Shown one piece after another: positions 35,690-48,487 of a stretch of 64,000 nt of DNA. Location: the NCBI RefSeq assembly GCF_008831285.2, contig NW_022205106.1, positions 51,022 to 115,021 on the forward strand. Reading direction: 5' to 3'. Numbering within the stretch: the stretch's first letter is position 1; every line of letters starts with the position of its first letter. Origin of the DNA: Nymphaea colorata (taxonomy: Eukaryota; Streptophyta; Magnoliopsida; Nymphaeales; Nymphaeaceae). The notes under the pieces are model-generated. The model did no database searches. It was not told the origin of the DNA and worked only from the letters and a program-made list of their open reading frames with translations. The translations under genes and the position numbers were made by a program.

Positions 35690-38600
35690 GTAAAAAAAAA
35701 AAAGGATGAATTTGGATCAGCTGGCATACCCATGCCATGTGGCAATCTCTGGGGCATACACAACACTATTAAATGGTTCTGAACCAAAGTAGTCTACTTA
35801 GAGGTTTGCATGAATCTATAGCAACTATTTGGATTGACATCTCGCATAGTGTTCAAAATCAACTGTGATATTTTTTGCATATATGTACATTTATGCATTT
35901 GGATCTTGGTTTGGGATATGGTTCTGAGATTCAAATCATGATATCCATAGAAGATTCTAGATGATAGGTATGGGCATGGATCTAAGATTCAGATCAAGAT
36001 CTAAATCCATAGAAAGTTTCTACAAAATGGATCTTAAGAGATTTGGATTAGAATTCTAGATAAGAGATCTGCTTGACAATAGTTCGTAGATCTAAAATTG
36101 TTGATTTAAACATTTTAATTGATGCTTCAAATACCATAACGTCAAGTATATCTAGCATATAGACTAAGTGCAAAATGACATTATTGCAGATGAAATTGTT
36201 GTTTTACCCTTGGGCATGGGTAAGAGATTTAAAATGAAATGACTTTTTGCCCTTGGGTGAAGATTTGGGCCATCTATTATGTGTTTGAAATGATTTCAAG
36301 TTGGAGCTTTGATAATTTAATAATGACAAACTTGACGTTAAGTATATATGACATGTAGTCCTAGGTTCATGTAGAAAATATGGATTAGAAAAAAATTGAT
36401 TGGTTTACTCCTTGTGTAGATTTTGAACTCAAATAAGCATAAATCATGGATTTGACTTTGCTTAAAGCTCTAGGAATCAAAGAAAGCCATAAACTAACGT
36501 GTATGAGACATATGTCCTATGTTTGTGTAGAAGAATATGGCTTAAAAGAAAATGTCTGTTGTGTCCCTATGTGTAATTCTGAAGCTCCGGGTGAGTTTGG
36601 CAAGTCTGATTAGACCGCCTCTATGCCTACTTCTAGATTGGCTTTAGTTAAAATATTACTAAAAAACCCTCCAACATTGTTCTAAAAATCTAATTTTCTA
36701 AAATTTACAAGCTGTTAATGTCATATATATAAAGAGAAACATAGAAGATATTCAAAAATTAGGTTATGATCGTCATCTTCACTAGTTGAGTTGCGGGCCT
36801 TAGATCAGCCATTTACTGGTAAGGATACGTTGAAAGATCAGAAAGTTTTGCTCTGAGTTAACTGAATTAAGCTCGATAGATGTTTACAGAGTGTAGCAAG
36901 TATTATGAATGAGTTCCCGGGCCTTCAATACTGAATTGAACTCAAATTGGTATGAATAAACTCAAACCCAAAAACTAAGAAAAGATAGATTCATGATAAA
37001 TACGATTTTGGCTCAATTATAGCTCACTCTATTAGGTTGAGGTCAAATTCAACTTAAATCCAACAAAAAAAAAAGAGGGAGAGAGAGAGAGAGAGAGAGT
37101 GAGCTTTAGGACCTTCCAAACTAAAATGAACTCAGATGGCTTCATAAATGAACTCAAACCAAACTAAAGATATAGATTTATACATGATAAACATGATCCA
37201 AGCTTAGTTTCAGCTCACTCCACTAGGTTGAGCTCAAACGCCTTAAAAACAAAAAACAGAGTGAAGTTCGGACATTTGGAACAAAATTGAACTCAAACCA
37301 AGATGAATAAACTCAAACCAAACTTGGGGAGGGTAGATTTATAAATGATAAATATGATTCTAGTTTGGTTTGAGCTAACTCAACTCGGTTGCACTATAAC
37401 TTAATTCGAACAATGCTACGTAGGGGAGAGAGTGGCCTAGTGGAAATCTGCGAATAACTTTGAAACTAAAATGTGAGCTTGGTAACTCAAAGTAAGTAAA
37501 ATAATAATTTTTTCCACTAAAGCAAACCTATCCTGAATTTGGTTAGACTTAATGATATATAGTCGAGCTAAAAATTGTAGTTCTTGGTTCTGGTGAGCTG
37601 ACTTATAGGGAAAGCTGACTTAAACTGGTGAAAATGGTTGGCGAGATGACTTTAACTACTCTTAGAGACTTGTAGAGCTAATAATTACCCGATTTATGTT
37701 TGTTTTAAATCATTACTAAGATTTCTAAGATTTTCTTACATTAGGGATAAAATGGTCATTTGACATGGTTGCGACAACTTAGGTGATCCTAGTCTAGGTA
37801 TTAGATGTCTAAATAGGGTAAGTTTGACCCTGGTTTTCTATGGTTGGCTCCTACGTTTGAAACCATTTTTTAAAAGATCAGTTCAAAACCTCCATGTATG
37901 AGGTAAAATGGTCATTTGGTCATGGTGAAAACTTTTGAGAGTTAAAAAGACTTCCTGAGGTGCTTTTGAGGTCCATTTTGTGGGCGTGCCAAATTTCACT
38001 AAAAGGTTTATCAATTTGCCTTTGGAAAATCACATTTTCTAAAATTGACTAAATTGTATTTGAACATGTAAATGGAAATGGTACGAGTATAATGGGAAAC
38101 AGAGATTTTGCCCTTATGTAGGAGCACTAAGCACACTGGTACTCTCATTAAGTGACATTTTAATCAATCTGTGCGCTCAAATTGAAAATTGGTATTCCAT
38201 ATCTCTCAAAAATTAGTTCAAAAGTTACTATGACAATGTATAGAAATGAACACTCCTTGAGCGACTGAAAATCCACAATGTGTGCTTAATCTAAAACAGA
38301 ATTACTGAATTGAAAGCAAGAATCTGTTCGTAACTCAATTTGGGCTAACTCACTCGAATCAGTGGAAAATGATGATCATACATGAGGAAATGGAAAAAAC
38401 AAGGTGTCATTTCTTAAAATGATTGTCCTAACACTAGAATTGAGACTTCAAAAATGGAAATGGAGCTGGAGATAATATGCTTATGCTGAGGAGATCTTAT
38501 CATGGGTCTAGTCAAGTCTGCATGTGTTTTCATGACAATAAATGATTGAAAAATGTGGGAAATTAACTATTTCTAGATCATTTATGACCAAATGTAAGCT

Positions 38601-38985
38601 AATAAACTTGTTTGGGTGTTTCCATTGACTTATACAAATGGAAATAACCCCAATTGCTTAGTAATACAATTCTCAGGACTTCCATAGTTATTTGCAAAGC
38701 CAGAGAAAATGGATAAAATAAGTTGATCGGGAGCAAAATGTTCATTTTCTATGTGATGATGAATTGAGTTCATGGCCCTTATATTTGATGTATGATCTGC
38801 TTTGGTGTAGTTCATGGCCCTTATATTTGAAATTCTTTTAGAATAATCAGTTAAATATCCCATTTAAGAATGGTAAAATAGTCATTTTTAACCAACTCTT
38901 AGCACAGTTTGGTTCATGCTATAGAAAGGCTATTATAAACTAGGACAATCGGTATAACTAAAGGCCTAATTAGACAACATCCAGT
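35690..38985. other. degenerate LTR-retrotransposon-like sequence, no coding
   Basis: Repeated phrases such as 'aaaatgacattattgcag' (36,173), 'aaatgactttttgcccttggg' (36,236), 'aaaatggtcatttgacatgg' (37,748) and 'aaaatggtcatttggtcatgg' (37,911) recall LTR regions of plant Ty3/gypsy elements. Related phrasing appears at 13,490. No gag, pol or matching LTR pair was found, so the assignment is tentative. Confidence 0.35.
36911..37400. repeat. three tandem repeats, about 160-187 bp each
   Basis: Units start near 36,911, 37,098 and 37,260. Each runs through 'gaactcaaac.aa', 'gatagattyataaatgataaa.a.gat', then 'agctcactc.ac.aggttgag'. A GA run (37,077-37,100) separates the first two. Non-coding and strongly diverged. 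Confidence 0.7.
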
Positions 38986-39004
38986 GAACCTGTAGTCGGT
39001 TCAT

Positions 39005-40075
39005 TTGGGGTGATTCAACAGATGGGAGGCATGATCATGCAGTGAGGTGGTTCTCCCTGTGCTTACCTTTAGAGGAGGATGGGGCTGGTTTGAAAGATTT
39101 GAGTAGCCTTAATAATGCTTGGATGATCTAGTTGACACTCAAGGCCAAGTTAATGGACTCCTTATGGTGCTACTTGTGTTGACAGAAGTATTTGTGCAAC
39201 CATAGCCTTTGGTTTCAGACTCGCAGAACTTATTCCACCTGGAGGTGGAAGGGTCTCATGTGGGGATGGGAGGAAATTTCTCATCTTGTCTCTTAGAAAG
39301 TGATTAATGTCTGACCGAAACAGACATTAAAGCAGAAGCAGAAGCTGTGCTGTGCTACTTTTTTCAATGTTTGGAACCTCCAACATCTGTGAACTATAAG
39401 CAGAAGCTGGTGGGGGTGATTCACTCATAGAATTCTTGGGATGTGGAAGGTTTTTGGGTCTTTGAATTCCTTTAGCTATGAGGAGTGTTCGTTTGGTAAC
39501 TAATAGAGACACTTTGTTATGGTCTGATTCGGTTGTGAGTAGTCTGAAACTCTGAATTGAGTGTATATATATGAGCGCATTAAAGTGAAGATTTTGAGGC
39601 ATGTGAGGGGAGCCATAGTATATAGAAATGACTCAATGGAGTGACAAAGTGGACATCGTATATTGCTCTGAAAGGCGGGACTCTCACCCAAGATCGCATA
39701 GAAAATTTTGGAGTCCCCATTGCCAATCGGTGTCCTCTTTGTGAGAAGGAAGAGGAATTGATAGCCCATGTGTTCATTCATTGGTCTTTCGTGAGATCCA
39801 TCAGGAAAGTCATCGGTTGCAAGTTTAATGTAATGGTGAAATTTGGAAATCTACGATAGTCCTTATGAGTCCTGGTGCTGGGGCATTAAATTTACCTAGA
39901 AGGGGATGGTGTTTATGCTTTCCAAAGGTTATCTGGGAGCTCTGGCTATGAAGGAATAAAAGAGTCTATGATGGGGATGTAGCGCAGAAATATGTTCAAT
40001 GCAAACCTTTGTGGGAAGATTGTTAAAGAATTGATGATAAATGCGTGTTGGGGGGTGGCGAGTACACTCTGCCTG
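39005..40075 (+). mobile_element. L1-type LINE 3' end with zinc-binding RT domain
   Basis: Translations read FIWGDSTDGRH, SLCLPLEEDGAGLKDLSSLNNAW, LCNHSLWFQTR and TYSTWRWKGLMWGW (39,005-39,280), then TKWTSYIALKGGTLTQDRI and CPLCEKEEELIAHVFIHWSF (39,640-39,800), then VIWELW and NKRVYDG (about 39,925-39,975). This is the C-terminal part of a plant LINE reverse transcriptase, ending with the zf-RVT Cys/His domain. Stops and frameshifts are frequent. It lies opposite in strand to the block D LINE and looks like a different, unrelated insertion. The 5' portion is absent. Confidence 0.82.
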
Positions 40076-41110
40076 CAGTCTGATCATACACTCTGGCATT
40101 CATCATGATCCTTAGCTATCATTTGATGGTTTCAGTCTGATCATACACTCTGCCTGCAGATGGATTGGAGACTCTCATAAGGTAGGATACTGGGTGAAAA
40201 AGGGTGGATGCGGGGTTTTTGATTCTGGAGTTTAGAGGGTGCAGGCTGCAACCGTTACACATCGCAGCCTCCTCTTGAGCCCCCTGTCTTAAAATATGTT
40301 ACAAATCCCTCCACCGAGTGTCTCTTCAACCATTCACCTCGACTGGCACCATCATCAGCATCATTGAGGAGTTAAGGTACGTATTCAATTTCCTTAGCTA
40401 GGGAGACCCTTCTCAAACCTCTTAGCCTCTTCACCTCTCATAACCAACCCTTTCCACTTCACGCAAGCGTTAATATACCTCCACCTCATGCTAACTCCTC
40501 CTCCTCGTCATTACTAGCCTTCACCCATCAATAGTGAACCACTGCCCTCGCATGTCTCTTGACTTAAACCCCTTAGCCTAACTGATCCTAATCATTAGTG
40601 TCATCTTCTCTCGTGTAACTCTCCACCCTCCCTCGCACAACCCTTCACCTATCTCTAAGTCATAACCGACCCTCTTAGCAATTAACCTCCCTTTCACGTC
40701 TAGACCAAGCCCACTCCACTACCAAACCACTTCCAACTAGATCTAACCCGCTTCACCTAAACCAAGCCTACCTAAACCTATGCCAAGCTCACCTCCTTGT
40801 TCCGAGCTCGGCTTGTCCCCTTGGAGTCTAACTAGTTAGGTTCCCTCTCCAAAGATTGGTCGTGTGCATCTCAGTTCACCACCTCCACTTCATCGGGCAA
40901 CCTCTTCTTGCAGCCTCCTCCATTGCTGCACCCTTCCACCGAACATAGTCATAAGCACCAAGGCGACCTCGGCCAGGCGGGCCGAGCCCCTGCCTCCATC
41001 CGAGCACTCCTCCATCATGTTGCTGTCTATCTTGGCCATCTGAGGGCTGCAGCAACCACACTCCATCCATCAAGTGTAGCAGGCAGCCCCAGTGCCGTCC
41101 CCTTCCATTG
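40076..41110. other. C-rich intergenic sequence, no gene recognised
   Basis: 'agtctgatcatacactctg' is repeated at 40,077 and 40,133. From 40,250 to 41,110 the plus strand is pyrimidine-rich (CCTC, CACCTC). A minus-strand frame (40,876-41,163) is GC-rich and rich in Gly and Arg, but resembles nothing I know. Confidence 0.4.
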
Positions 41111-41114
41111 CCAG

Positions 41115-41339
41115 GACGTTGTATATATATATTAATAGATATGTGTATGTATGAATATAACACATATATGCAGACATATGGACGTAGAGGTTCATACTAT
41201 ATATATCTGCATATTAATATTATTTTATACATATATTTATATATGTACATACATATATATATGTATACATGTGCATATAATATACAAATATGTACATATA
41301 ATGTATGTACATACAACATATATGCATATATATATATAA

Positions 41340-41378
<39 letters not shown>

Positions 41379-42135
41379 CATAATATATACATTTGTACGT
41401 GTGCATTGACACATATGTATATATATTATACATATGTATAATTATTTATATACAGATATATAGCATATATGTATGTATATTATACGTATGTATAATTATT
41501 TATGTACAGATATATAGCATATATGTATTTATATGTATATATATTATACATATGTATAATTATTTATATACAGATATATAGCATACATGTATGTATATTA
41601 TATATATGTACAATGTACAAACTTTATAAATATCTATGTGTATGTGCACTATGCAAAGATTATGTTGTTTGTAGGCCTTGCGTCTTAAAGTTCATAGATC
41701 TCAAATCAAATTTTATCCCTTCCAACTTGAGATCAATGATATGTAGATATATATTACATACATGTATTAATATCTATATATAAGTATGTATGATGTATAT
41801 TACCATATATATGTTATGTATGCATTGTACATATTATATATATTATATTATACATGTGTGTACGCATATTGCAGAACACTATATGTACATAATATATACA
41901 TTTGTACGAATATATATTAGCATATATGTATATATATTATACGTATGTATAAATATTTATGTAATAGATATATGGCGTATATGTATATATATTATATATA
42001 TGTACAATGTACAAACTTTATAAATATATATGTGTATGTGCACTATGCAAAGATTATGTTGTTTGTAGGGCTTGCATCTTAAAGTTCATAGATATCAGAT
42101 CAAATCTCAACCCTTCTAACTTTAGATCAATGCAT
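41115..42135. repeat. TA-rich satellite/microsatellite with about 54-bp and 394-bp periodicities
   Basis: TATG/TATA repeats throughout. 'tatagcatatatgtat' units start at 41,459, 41,513 and 41,577. A longer non-AT segment ('tgtacaatgtacaaacttt' to 'gatcaatg') occurs at 41,607-41,737 and again 394 bases later at 42,001-42,131. Tyrosine/isoleucine-rich frames here are artefacts. Confidence 0.85.
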
Positions 42136-43055
42136 TTAAAAGATAGTGGTGATCATAAGGTGGTGTTTGGCGGCACTTCAAACTGGAATTAGAATGAAAA
42201 CTCTAGTTCTAGTTTCATTTTTAATTTGATATTCTAGAGTTTTGAGTCTAATTTTGCAAATGATGTTTTTGACAAAATCACAATTTAAAGTTTAAAATTC
42301 ATGAAATAAAACCATGTTGACATGTGCTCAAAGAAAAACGAATAAATTATAAATTTCAGGAATCATAATTCCACCCCTCAGAATAGAATCACGATTCCTA
42401 AATTTTGATTCAAGAATGAAACTATAATCTAAAACATAAAATCTTTGTTTGCGGATTCAATTCCCATTTCCTCGAAAAAAGAAAATTTTATTTAAATAAT
42501 TATGCAATTCCAGCCTTTTCAAAACAGTAGATTTAAGCTAAATTCTTTGTTAAACCAGATACAATCGAGAGAGATCCAAAAACTGACCGCCATCTAGACA
42601 CATCTCTCTAATAACATGGCCCCTCCTGATTGGAAGGGTCATTTCCCATATCCCATCCTTGTTATGAGATAAACAACTCATAAGTTTGATCTATATCAAA
42701 TGCAAATAGAGAATCTTTCTATGGTTTTACCACACTGGACCCACTAAAAAAATATTTTGAGTCCACTGGACCACAACAGATGGAAATTAACGTGAGAGTG
42801 CAAGAAGCAAAATCCAACATTAACCCCCCAAAAAAAAAATCATTCTTCCACCAGAAAAATAAACATTATAGGCTAAGTGCACTCATGCAGCGGTATATAA
42901 GCTAATAGAATATGAATGGTATTATGATGAAGACAAAGTCAATTTTTTTCTTTTTATTTTTGTTGTACCTTTGCCCACTTGCTTGTGGTTCAGCCTACCA
43001 CCTTTAGATGCCTCGTATATTCTTTTCGTCTTAAAATCCCAATCAAGTTATCAAG
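42136..43055. other. intergenic, no gene seen
   Basis: AT-rich non-coding DNA ('gatattctagagttttgagtctaattttgca', 'cataattccacccctcagaata'). No coding or repeat signal beyond short A runs. Confidence 0.5.
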
Positions 43056-43059
43056 AACA

Positions 43060-44290
43060 AATTGATAGTGGCCCCTTCTTTTTTTCTCCAGACAGTCATT
43101 AATTTTTTAAGAAATTATTTGTTAAAAATTTTTAAGGTTGTCTCAACATTAATTATTTTTCTCGCTTTAAAACGTCAAAAAAATAAAATGCCAATAATTT
43201 AAAAAATATGTCATAGTGTTATCGGAGAAATTATGGCTGTGGTGAGAATATAATGTATGTGATGGGTATTATATGAGAATGTAAATCAAATTGTTGAAAG
43301 ATCGGTGAGTCCTTCTGGTCTCTTATTCGTCTAATATGTAGTTCATAGCTAGAATATTTCTTCTTCGTCTAATAAATTTAAATTTGATTCCACAAAGTCA
43401 AGTAGCTAAATTGTATTTCATATCCGTTTGTAATAATCGTATATAAAATTGACCATTTGCAATTCATTATGTCCCCACATATAGAGAAATCCCTAAGCGG
43501 TGTAGCGTAGTTGGTCGGATTGACTGGCCAACGAAAGTTCACAGTATGGGTGCCATATTTGAGGACTGCAAAAGATGGATGCATGACACTTTAGTTGACA
43601 TATGTACAGCTCTCCATTGATGATCAGGTTAGAGGAAAAAAAAGAAGGGACTTCAGCCTTTTCAAGGTATTCATATAAACTAAAGCAAAAAGCATAGTTG
43701 TGAAATGAATTTAATCCAAACCATCCATTAGTTAAGAAAACACGGTAACAGGAGCATCATTTTCATTACGATAAACCAAGTGTATTTGTATAAACTAAAG
43801 CAAAAGAAAAAGTCAGTTGTAATATGAATTTAATCCATAATATCCACCAGTAAAAGAGACAAAATGACGAGAACATCATTTTTTTACGATAGACAAAGGG
43901 TATTCATAACTAAAGCAAAAAGAAGACAATTATGAAATGAATTTAATCCAAAGCATCCAGCAGTCAAAAAGATAGTGATAAGAGAATAATTTTATTTACA
44001 TAGACCAAACATTATTAATTACATATTTTCAGGTTTATTCCCCTTTCAAGAATTATTCTCATTTTCTAGGGAAACTATCCAAGATACATATATATATTTT
44101 ACTCATCCAGTGACATATGGATATGCTCATGTACTGAAATCTATAAAATTTTAAAAAGAATATTGAAATCTGATCTGTGGATCAGATATTCTATAGGTAT
44201 AATTAAAAATCAAGCCGCCAACTAGGAACCTTCTATGGCACACCACAAAATATGTACACAAAGGTAACATTTTAACCGAACTTTCTAGTG
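43060..44290 (-). repeat. inverted partial copy of block B
   Basis: The reverse complement of this region matches 24,420-25,200 (and 49,785-50,520). Anchors include 'atagtggccccttctt' at 43,068 (against 'aagaggggccactat' at 25,185), the 'taacactatga.atattt' segment, and 'gttaccttt.tgtacata' at the far end. It lies about 200 bases from the start of B', in opposite orientation. It is longer than the source because a segment has been triplicated. Confidence 0.85.
43666..44013. repeat. three tandem units, about 116 bp, within the inverted copy
   Basis: Units start at about 43,666, 43,781 and 43,899, each with 'aactaaagcaaaa', 'aatttaatccaaa.catcca' and 'ataatttt.tttac.atagaccaa' or close variants. 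Block B has the equivalent sequence only once (about 24,680-24,800), so this is a local expansion after the inverted duplication. Confidence 0.85.
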
Positions 44291-44838
44291 TGTTCTGAAA
44301 GGTCATACATTTTTCAGGGTGAGCCAAATAGTTCAACCTCGTATCTGGGTAGGGCCAAACTGAACCGAAATAAAAAAAAAATACATTGCACAACTAACAA
44401 TTTTTTATTTTTCTAATGTAAATTTTTTTTTTTAAGTTAGTTAGGGTGGGGGGCCATGGCCTAGGCAGGCCCCCCTCCCTCCGCCCCAGGTCTAGACGAC
44501 AACTCAAGGCTTGAGCTCGGCAAAAGGGAGAAAGATTCTTTAACTTCATGGAACAAGGCAAGAAAGCCTTGGATCATCCTGCGCACTTGCTTTAGAATTG
44601 TATTTAATTCGGTAAACCCACTTATTCCCCATGGGTTTTACATTTTTTAGAGTATGCACCAAATCTCATGTTTCATTCTCTTCTTGTGCCTTAATTTAAG
44701 CATGCATGGTGTCACACCAACATTGATGCTTAACGGCTTGACTAAAGGAGGATGGTTCCAAATCTTTAGAGATGACCACAAGAAGTGCTTTATGAGGTGT
44801 AGAGATATAAAGGAAATTATGACTATGTGCATACATGT

Positions 44839-44840
<2 letters not shown>

Positions 44841-44874
<34 letters not shown>

Positions 44875-44890
44875 TAAAGAGAGAGAGAGT
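44841..44890. repeat. (GA)n microsatellite in B'
   Basis: Counterpart of 19,443-19,516, shorter and interrupted by 'tagataaa'. Confidence 0.95.
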
Positions 44891-45014
44891 ACTGAATTTA
44901 ATTTATTAATGTATCCATTTTATTACATGATGATACATAGCATCATAAGTAGGATTCAGTTAATGGGCACCAAGATGGTTGATAGAGTGGGAAAAAGTGA
45001 CACTGGTGATTTGC

Positions 45015-47405
45015 TTAGGTAGTCTGGATGGGCTTCGCAATGAGGGAGTAGATATGGCCCATGGACTCATGCTCCAAGACACCGATGCCATCTTCATAGT
45101 CGTACATGCACTGAGAGACCCTCGCAATGTGAGAGCCACGTTCATGAAGGAACGAGAGAAGGTGGTCTGTTGCTGCTGCTGCAGAGCAGAGAGAAGCTCC
45201 CTGTTCAGCCTCCTCCATGCATCCCTTGGCAAGTTTCTTATGTGCTGCCGTGCTTGCTCCTCCGCTAACCTTGCCTCATTCATATAAATCTGGACCGATC
45301 TAGGCAGGTTCTCTCTCCCGAGTACAACCTTTGATCAAGTGTTCAACATATAAAGAGAAGATCATCAGCCAATCAAAACAGAAAAACAGAACAAAAACAT
45401 TGTCAACTCGGAAGCTAATGCTAGTTAACCAGCACAAAATATGCTAACAGCTGATTTTGACAAGTTGTTATCATCAATGACTAGTTGATGATGTTGGACT
45501 CACACAACAGCTGCTGGATTGCTTGTTCCTCAATGTTTTGGGAGAGGAAGAAGTAGGCAGGGAGAAGAATAGGGCCCGTCATGGCTGCCCGGATGTTGCT
45601 CAGATATTTCTCTAGCCTTGGTGTCTGTCGGGCATGGTGCCACCTTGCTTCAACCAAGTAAGATCTGCATACACCCATCCATCGCTCTCCTCATGTGTGA
45701 AGTGATATCATGGCCATGCCTCCTAAGAACAGCGTAGCTAATCTGGTTGGTTGTGTTGTAGACAGCCGCATAGAAGACCCTCAGTGACTGTGGCAGCTGC
45801 TCTACCGCCTGAAGATCCCACCTGCATATATACAATATACAGCACCCTCATTGGCTCCTAACGATGTGGAGCAGAAACTAGAGACAGAGTTGCTCCCTTT
45901 AATTTACCAACCATAATCATCCTTTACCTCTCAACAACTTTCACAAAGGGTTCGAGCTCCTCAACAGACTGATGCTCGCCGAAGATGTCCTCAATGGTGG
46001 CCATCAAGTAGGAGACCCTGGCGAGTTGCATCCTGTACTGTGAGAACTGTGGCTCATGCATCTTCCCCACCGCCATGAAGTAGCTCCCCACCAGCCTATC
46101 TCTGGAGAAGCAAATGTGATCACCCAAGCCCAAGTCCCTCCACCACCTGCAAACACCCAAAACAAAGGACTCATGGTTGATTATTAGTGGACCCAACGAT
46201 GCAAATCCAGCAACAATGTAACATACATGATATTCATTACTGATATACATATATACATAGAATGACATTAGTTGCTACATTATTATCAACTATTAACCAA
46301 GTTATTTAGGCAAAAGTGCAAGAATGAATTGTTACCCGGATAACTCCCTGAGCTCTCTTTGGTGGATTGTCTGCACCATGTTGAAGTCGAGCCTAGTCAA
46401 CTCATGCAGCACTTGGCTTCTGCCGTCCGTCCTCTCGAATGTCTCAATATACTCTCGGGCCTCGACCCTACAACCCTTCTATGGAGCGGAACCTACAGAC
46501 CACGCTTTACCTGTCGAGACATCCTCTTGTCCATGCGGGTTGTCCTTGCTCTAAGATGCTCTGAAGAGAAGGCCATATCTTCTTCCAACACAGTTTCTCC
46601 TTCACAGGCTAGCTGTGATGCTTCATAATACAGGCTCAGCAACCCTCTCACATCCTCATGAAGATTCTCAGAGAACCTGCCAGACTGTTCCCTAAATCTA
46701 CTAAAGCACTCTAAGAAATGCAAAAAGAAACTTTAATGGTTAGTGTAAATTAACACATTTGTAATAGACAGTCTAGATTAAGAACTACTTATTGAGTCAA
46801 TATTTTGGAATTAACGCATGTGTATTTATATATATATGTATACCTGCAGAAACATTATAGCCATGTTGCCTCAGAATTCTGAACCGAAGTGAAGAAGAGT
46901 AGAGGACCTCAAATCCTCTAGTGCTCATGGATATGGCATGTAGCGGTCGCCTGATCTCACTCTCAAAGTGATAGGCTACACTTAAATGTTCGAGTGAATC
47001 GACGAGCTCCAATAGAGCCACTTGCTCAATTGTAGATGTTATAAGTTGTTGGACTTCTCTTCTCAATTCTTCAACTCTGGTCCTTTCTGTTTCAATCTGC
47101 TTTCATTTTCATGTCTTTGAATTAGGATCACATCATAGTACCAAAATAAACAAAATAATAGTCAGATCAGAGGTATGGAAAATTACTGATGTTGCGCTGG
47201 TAATGGACTGGATGAAGTCATAGTTCCATGTACTTGGCTGGTATCTGGAAGGCCTCCTTTGAGCAGCAGACCTACCGCAGCCCTCAGCCCTTGGCTCACA
47301 TCTCACAAGGGTGGTGCTCCATGGCTTGAACCCAGCCTTGTTATTAGGAGCAAGCTTGGGGGAAGTAACGAAAGGAGTGGAAAGGGAGGGAAGATGAGCA
47401 GCCAT
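45015..47405 (-). pseudogene. terpene synthase pseudogene, copy B'
   Basis: Same gene as at 19,642-21,668. Start at 47,405 (MAAHLPSLSTPF); exon 1 carries RRPSRYQPSTW. Exon 2 (47,105-46,840) has LELVDSLEHLSVAYHFESEI. Exon 3, deleted in B, is present (about 46,720-46,337) with EDVRGLLSLYYEAS, GETVLEEDMAF and, after a frameshift, VLHELTRLDFNMVQ and HQRELRELS. Exon 4 (46,146-45,928) has a good acceptor and the same EDIFG in place of DDxxD. Exons 5 and 6 are joined with no intron. Exon 7 ends at 45,015. Lesions: frameshift and stop at the start of exon 2, exon 3 frameshift, one extra base at the exon 5-6 join, loss of the NSE/DTE region, and a 1-base loss in exon 7. The exon-1 donor would be GC instead of GT. 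Not functional as read. Confidence 0.92.
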
Positions 47406-47480
47406 TAGAACAGTGTGTATTTGTTGTTGAATTCTGAATGCTTTCATTGCCTCTCGGATGACTAAGCTCAGGATTGGTTT

Positions 47481-48295
47481 GCTAGTTTATATAGAACTGC
47501 ATCCGAGTGTGCATTGCATGTCTATTATGGTTAGAGAATTTTAATTAGGTTCAATCTCTTAAAATATGGTGTTTGCGTAAGCTATAAATGTTTAATGCTT
47601 TTTTCTTTGTATACAAATAGAAAGTATTAAACTATGACACCTGCCCAAGCCATAATTATTTGGTACTTTTATTTTATAGAAAGAATGCATTCTTTCTTCA
47701 AGTTTTTCATATGCATTATAATCTGACACTTATTAGCTAAAGTTCGCCACTTAAAACCATTTTTATTAAAGACCATATTTATTTTTTACAAGTATTTGAG
47801 TAATTGCACCCCTTCACCTTTAAGTGGTGCAACTTGCCGTTTCAACAATATTATGAACATGGTTTGCTAGCTTATAAAGAGCAGCATCCAAGTGCAGATT
47901 GCATGTCTATAATGGTTAGAGAATTTTAATAAAGTTCAATCTCCTAAAAATATGGTATTTGCATAAGCTATAAATGTTTGATGCTTTTTTCTTTGTATAT
48001 AAATAGAATGCATTAAACTATGACACTTGCCTAAGCCATAATTATTTGGTACTTTAATTTTATTTGCATATAGATAGAATGCATTCTTGCTTCACGTTTT
48101 TAATATGCATTATAATCCGACACTTATTAGCTATTGTTCACAACTTAAAACAATTTTTATCAAAGTCCATGTTTATTTTTTACACGTATTTGACTAATTG
48201 CACCCCTTCATCTTTAAGTGGTGCAACTTGTCGTTTCAACAAAATTATGAACATGGTTTGCTAGCTTATAGGGACCCGCAATCGAGTGCACATTG
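47481..48295. repeat. tandem repeats of the terpene synthase upstream region, copy B'
   Basis: Units begin at about 47,481, 47,868 and 48,260, each with 'gctagttta' or 'gctagctta' and 'gcat.cgagtg' or variants. Two units are full and the third is cut. Copy B has an additional partial unit. The first contains the TATA box (47,486-47,491). Confidence 0.8.
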
Positions 48296-48487
48296 TTTCA
48301 ATGAAAATTTTAATGGGTTGGTGTTGGCAGCCGGCCCCACCAGCCGGCCCAACCAAGCCAGCATGTGTTTTGGCCATTGTTCCAAGAGAAACATGTAAGG
48401 GAAAAGAGGAAAAAGAAAAGAATGATGAAAACATGTGGCAGACCCAACTATGTCACTACTTGTCATAGAAGCTGCCAAAGGAAAAAG

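Noticed and set aside
41108-42192. Many overlapping Tyr/Ile-rich frames on both strands
   Set aside because: They are translations of TA/TATG repeats and have no domain or conserved feature.
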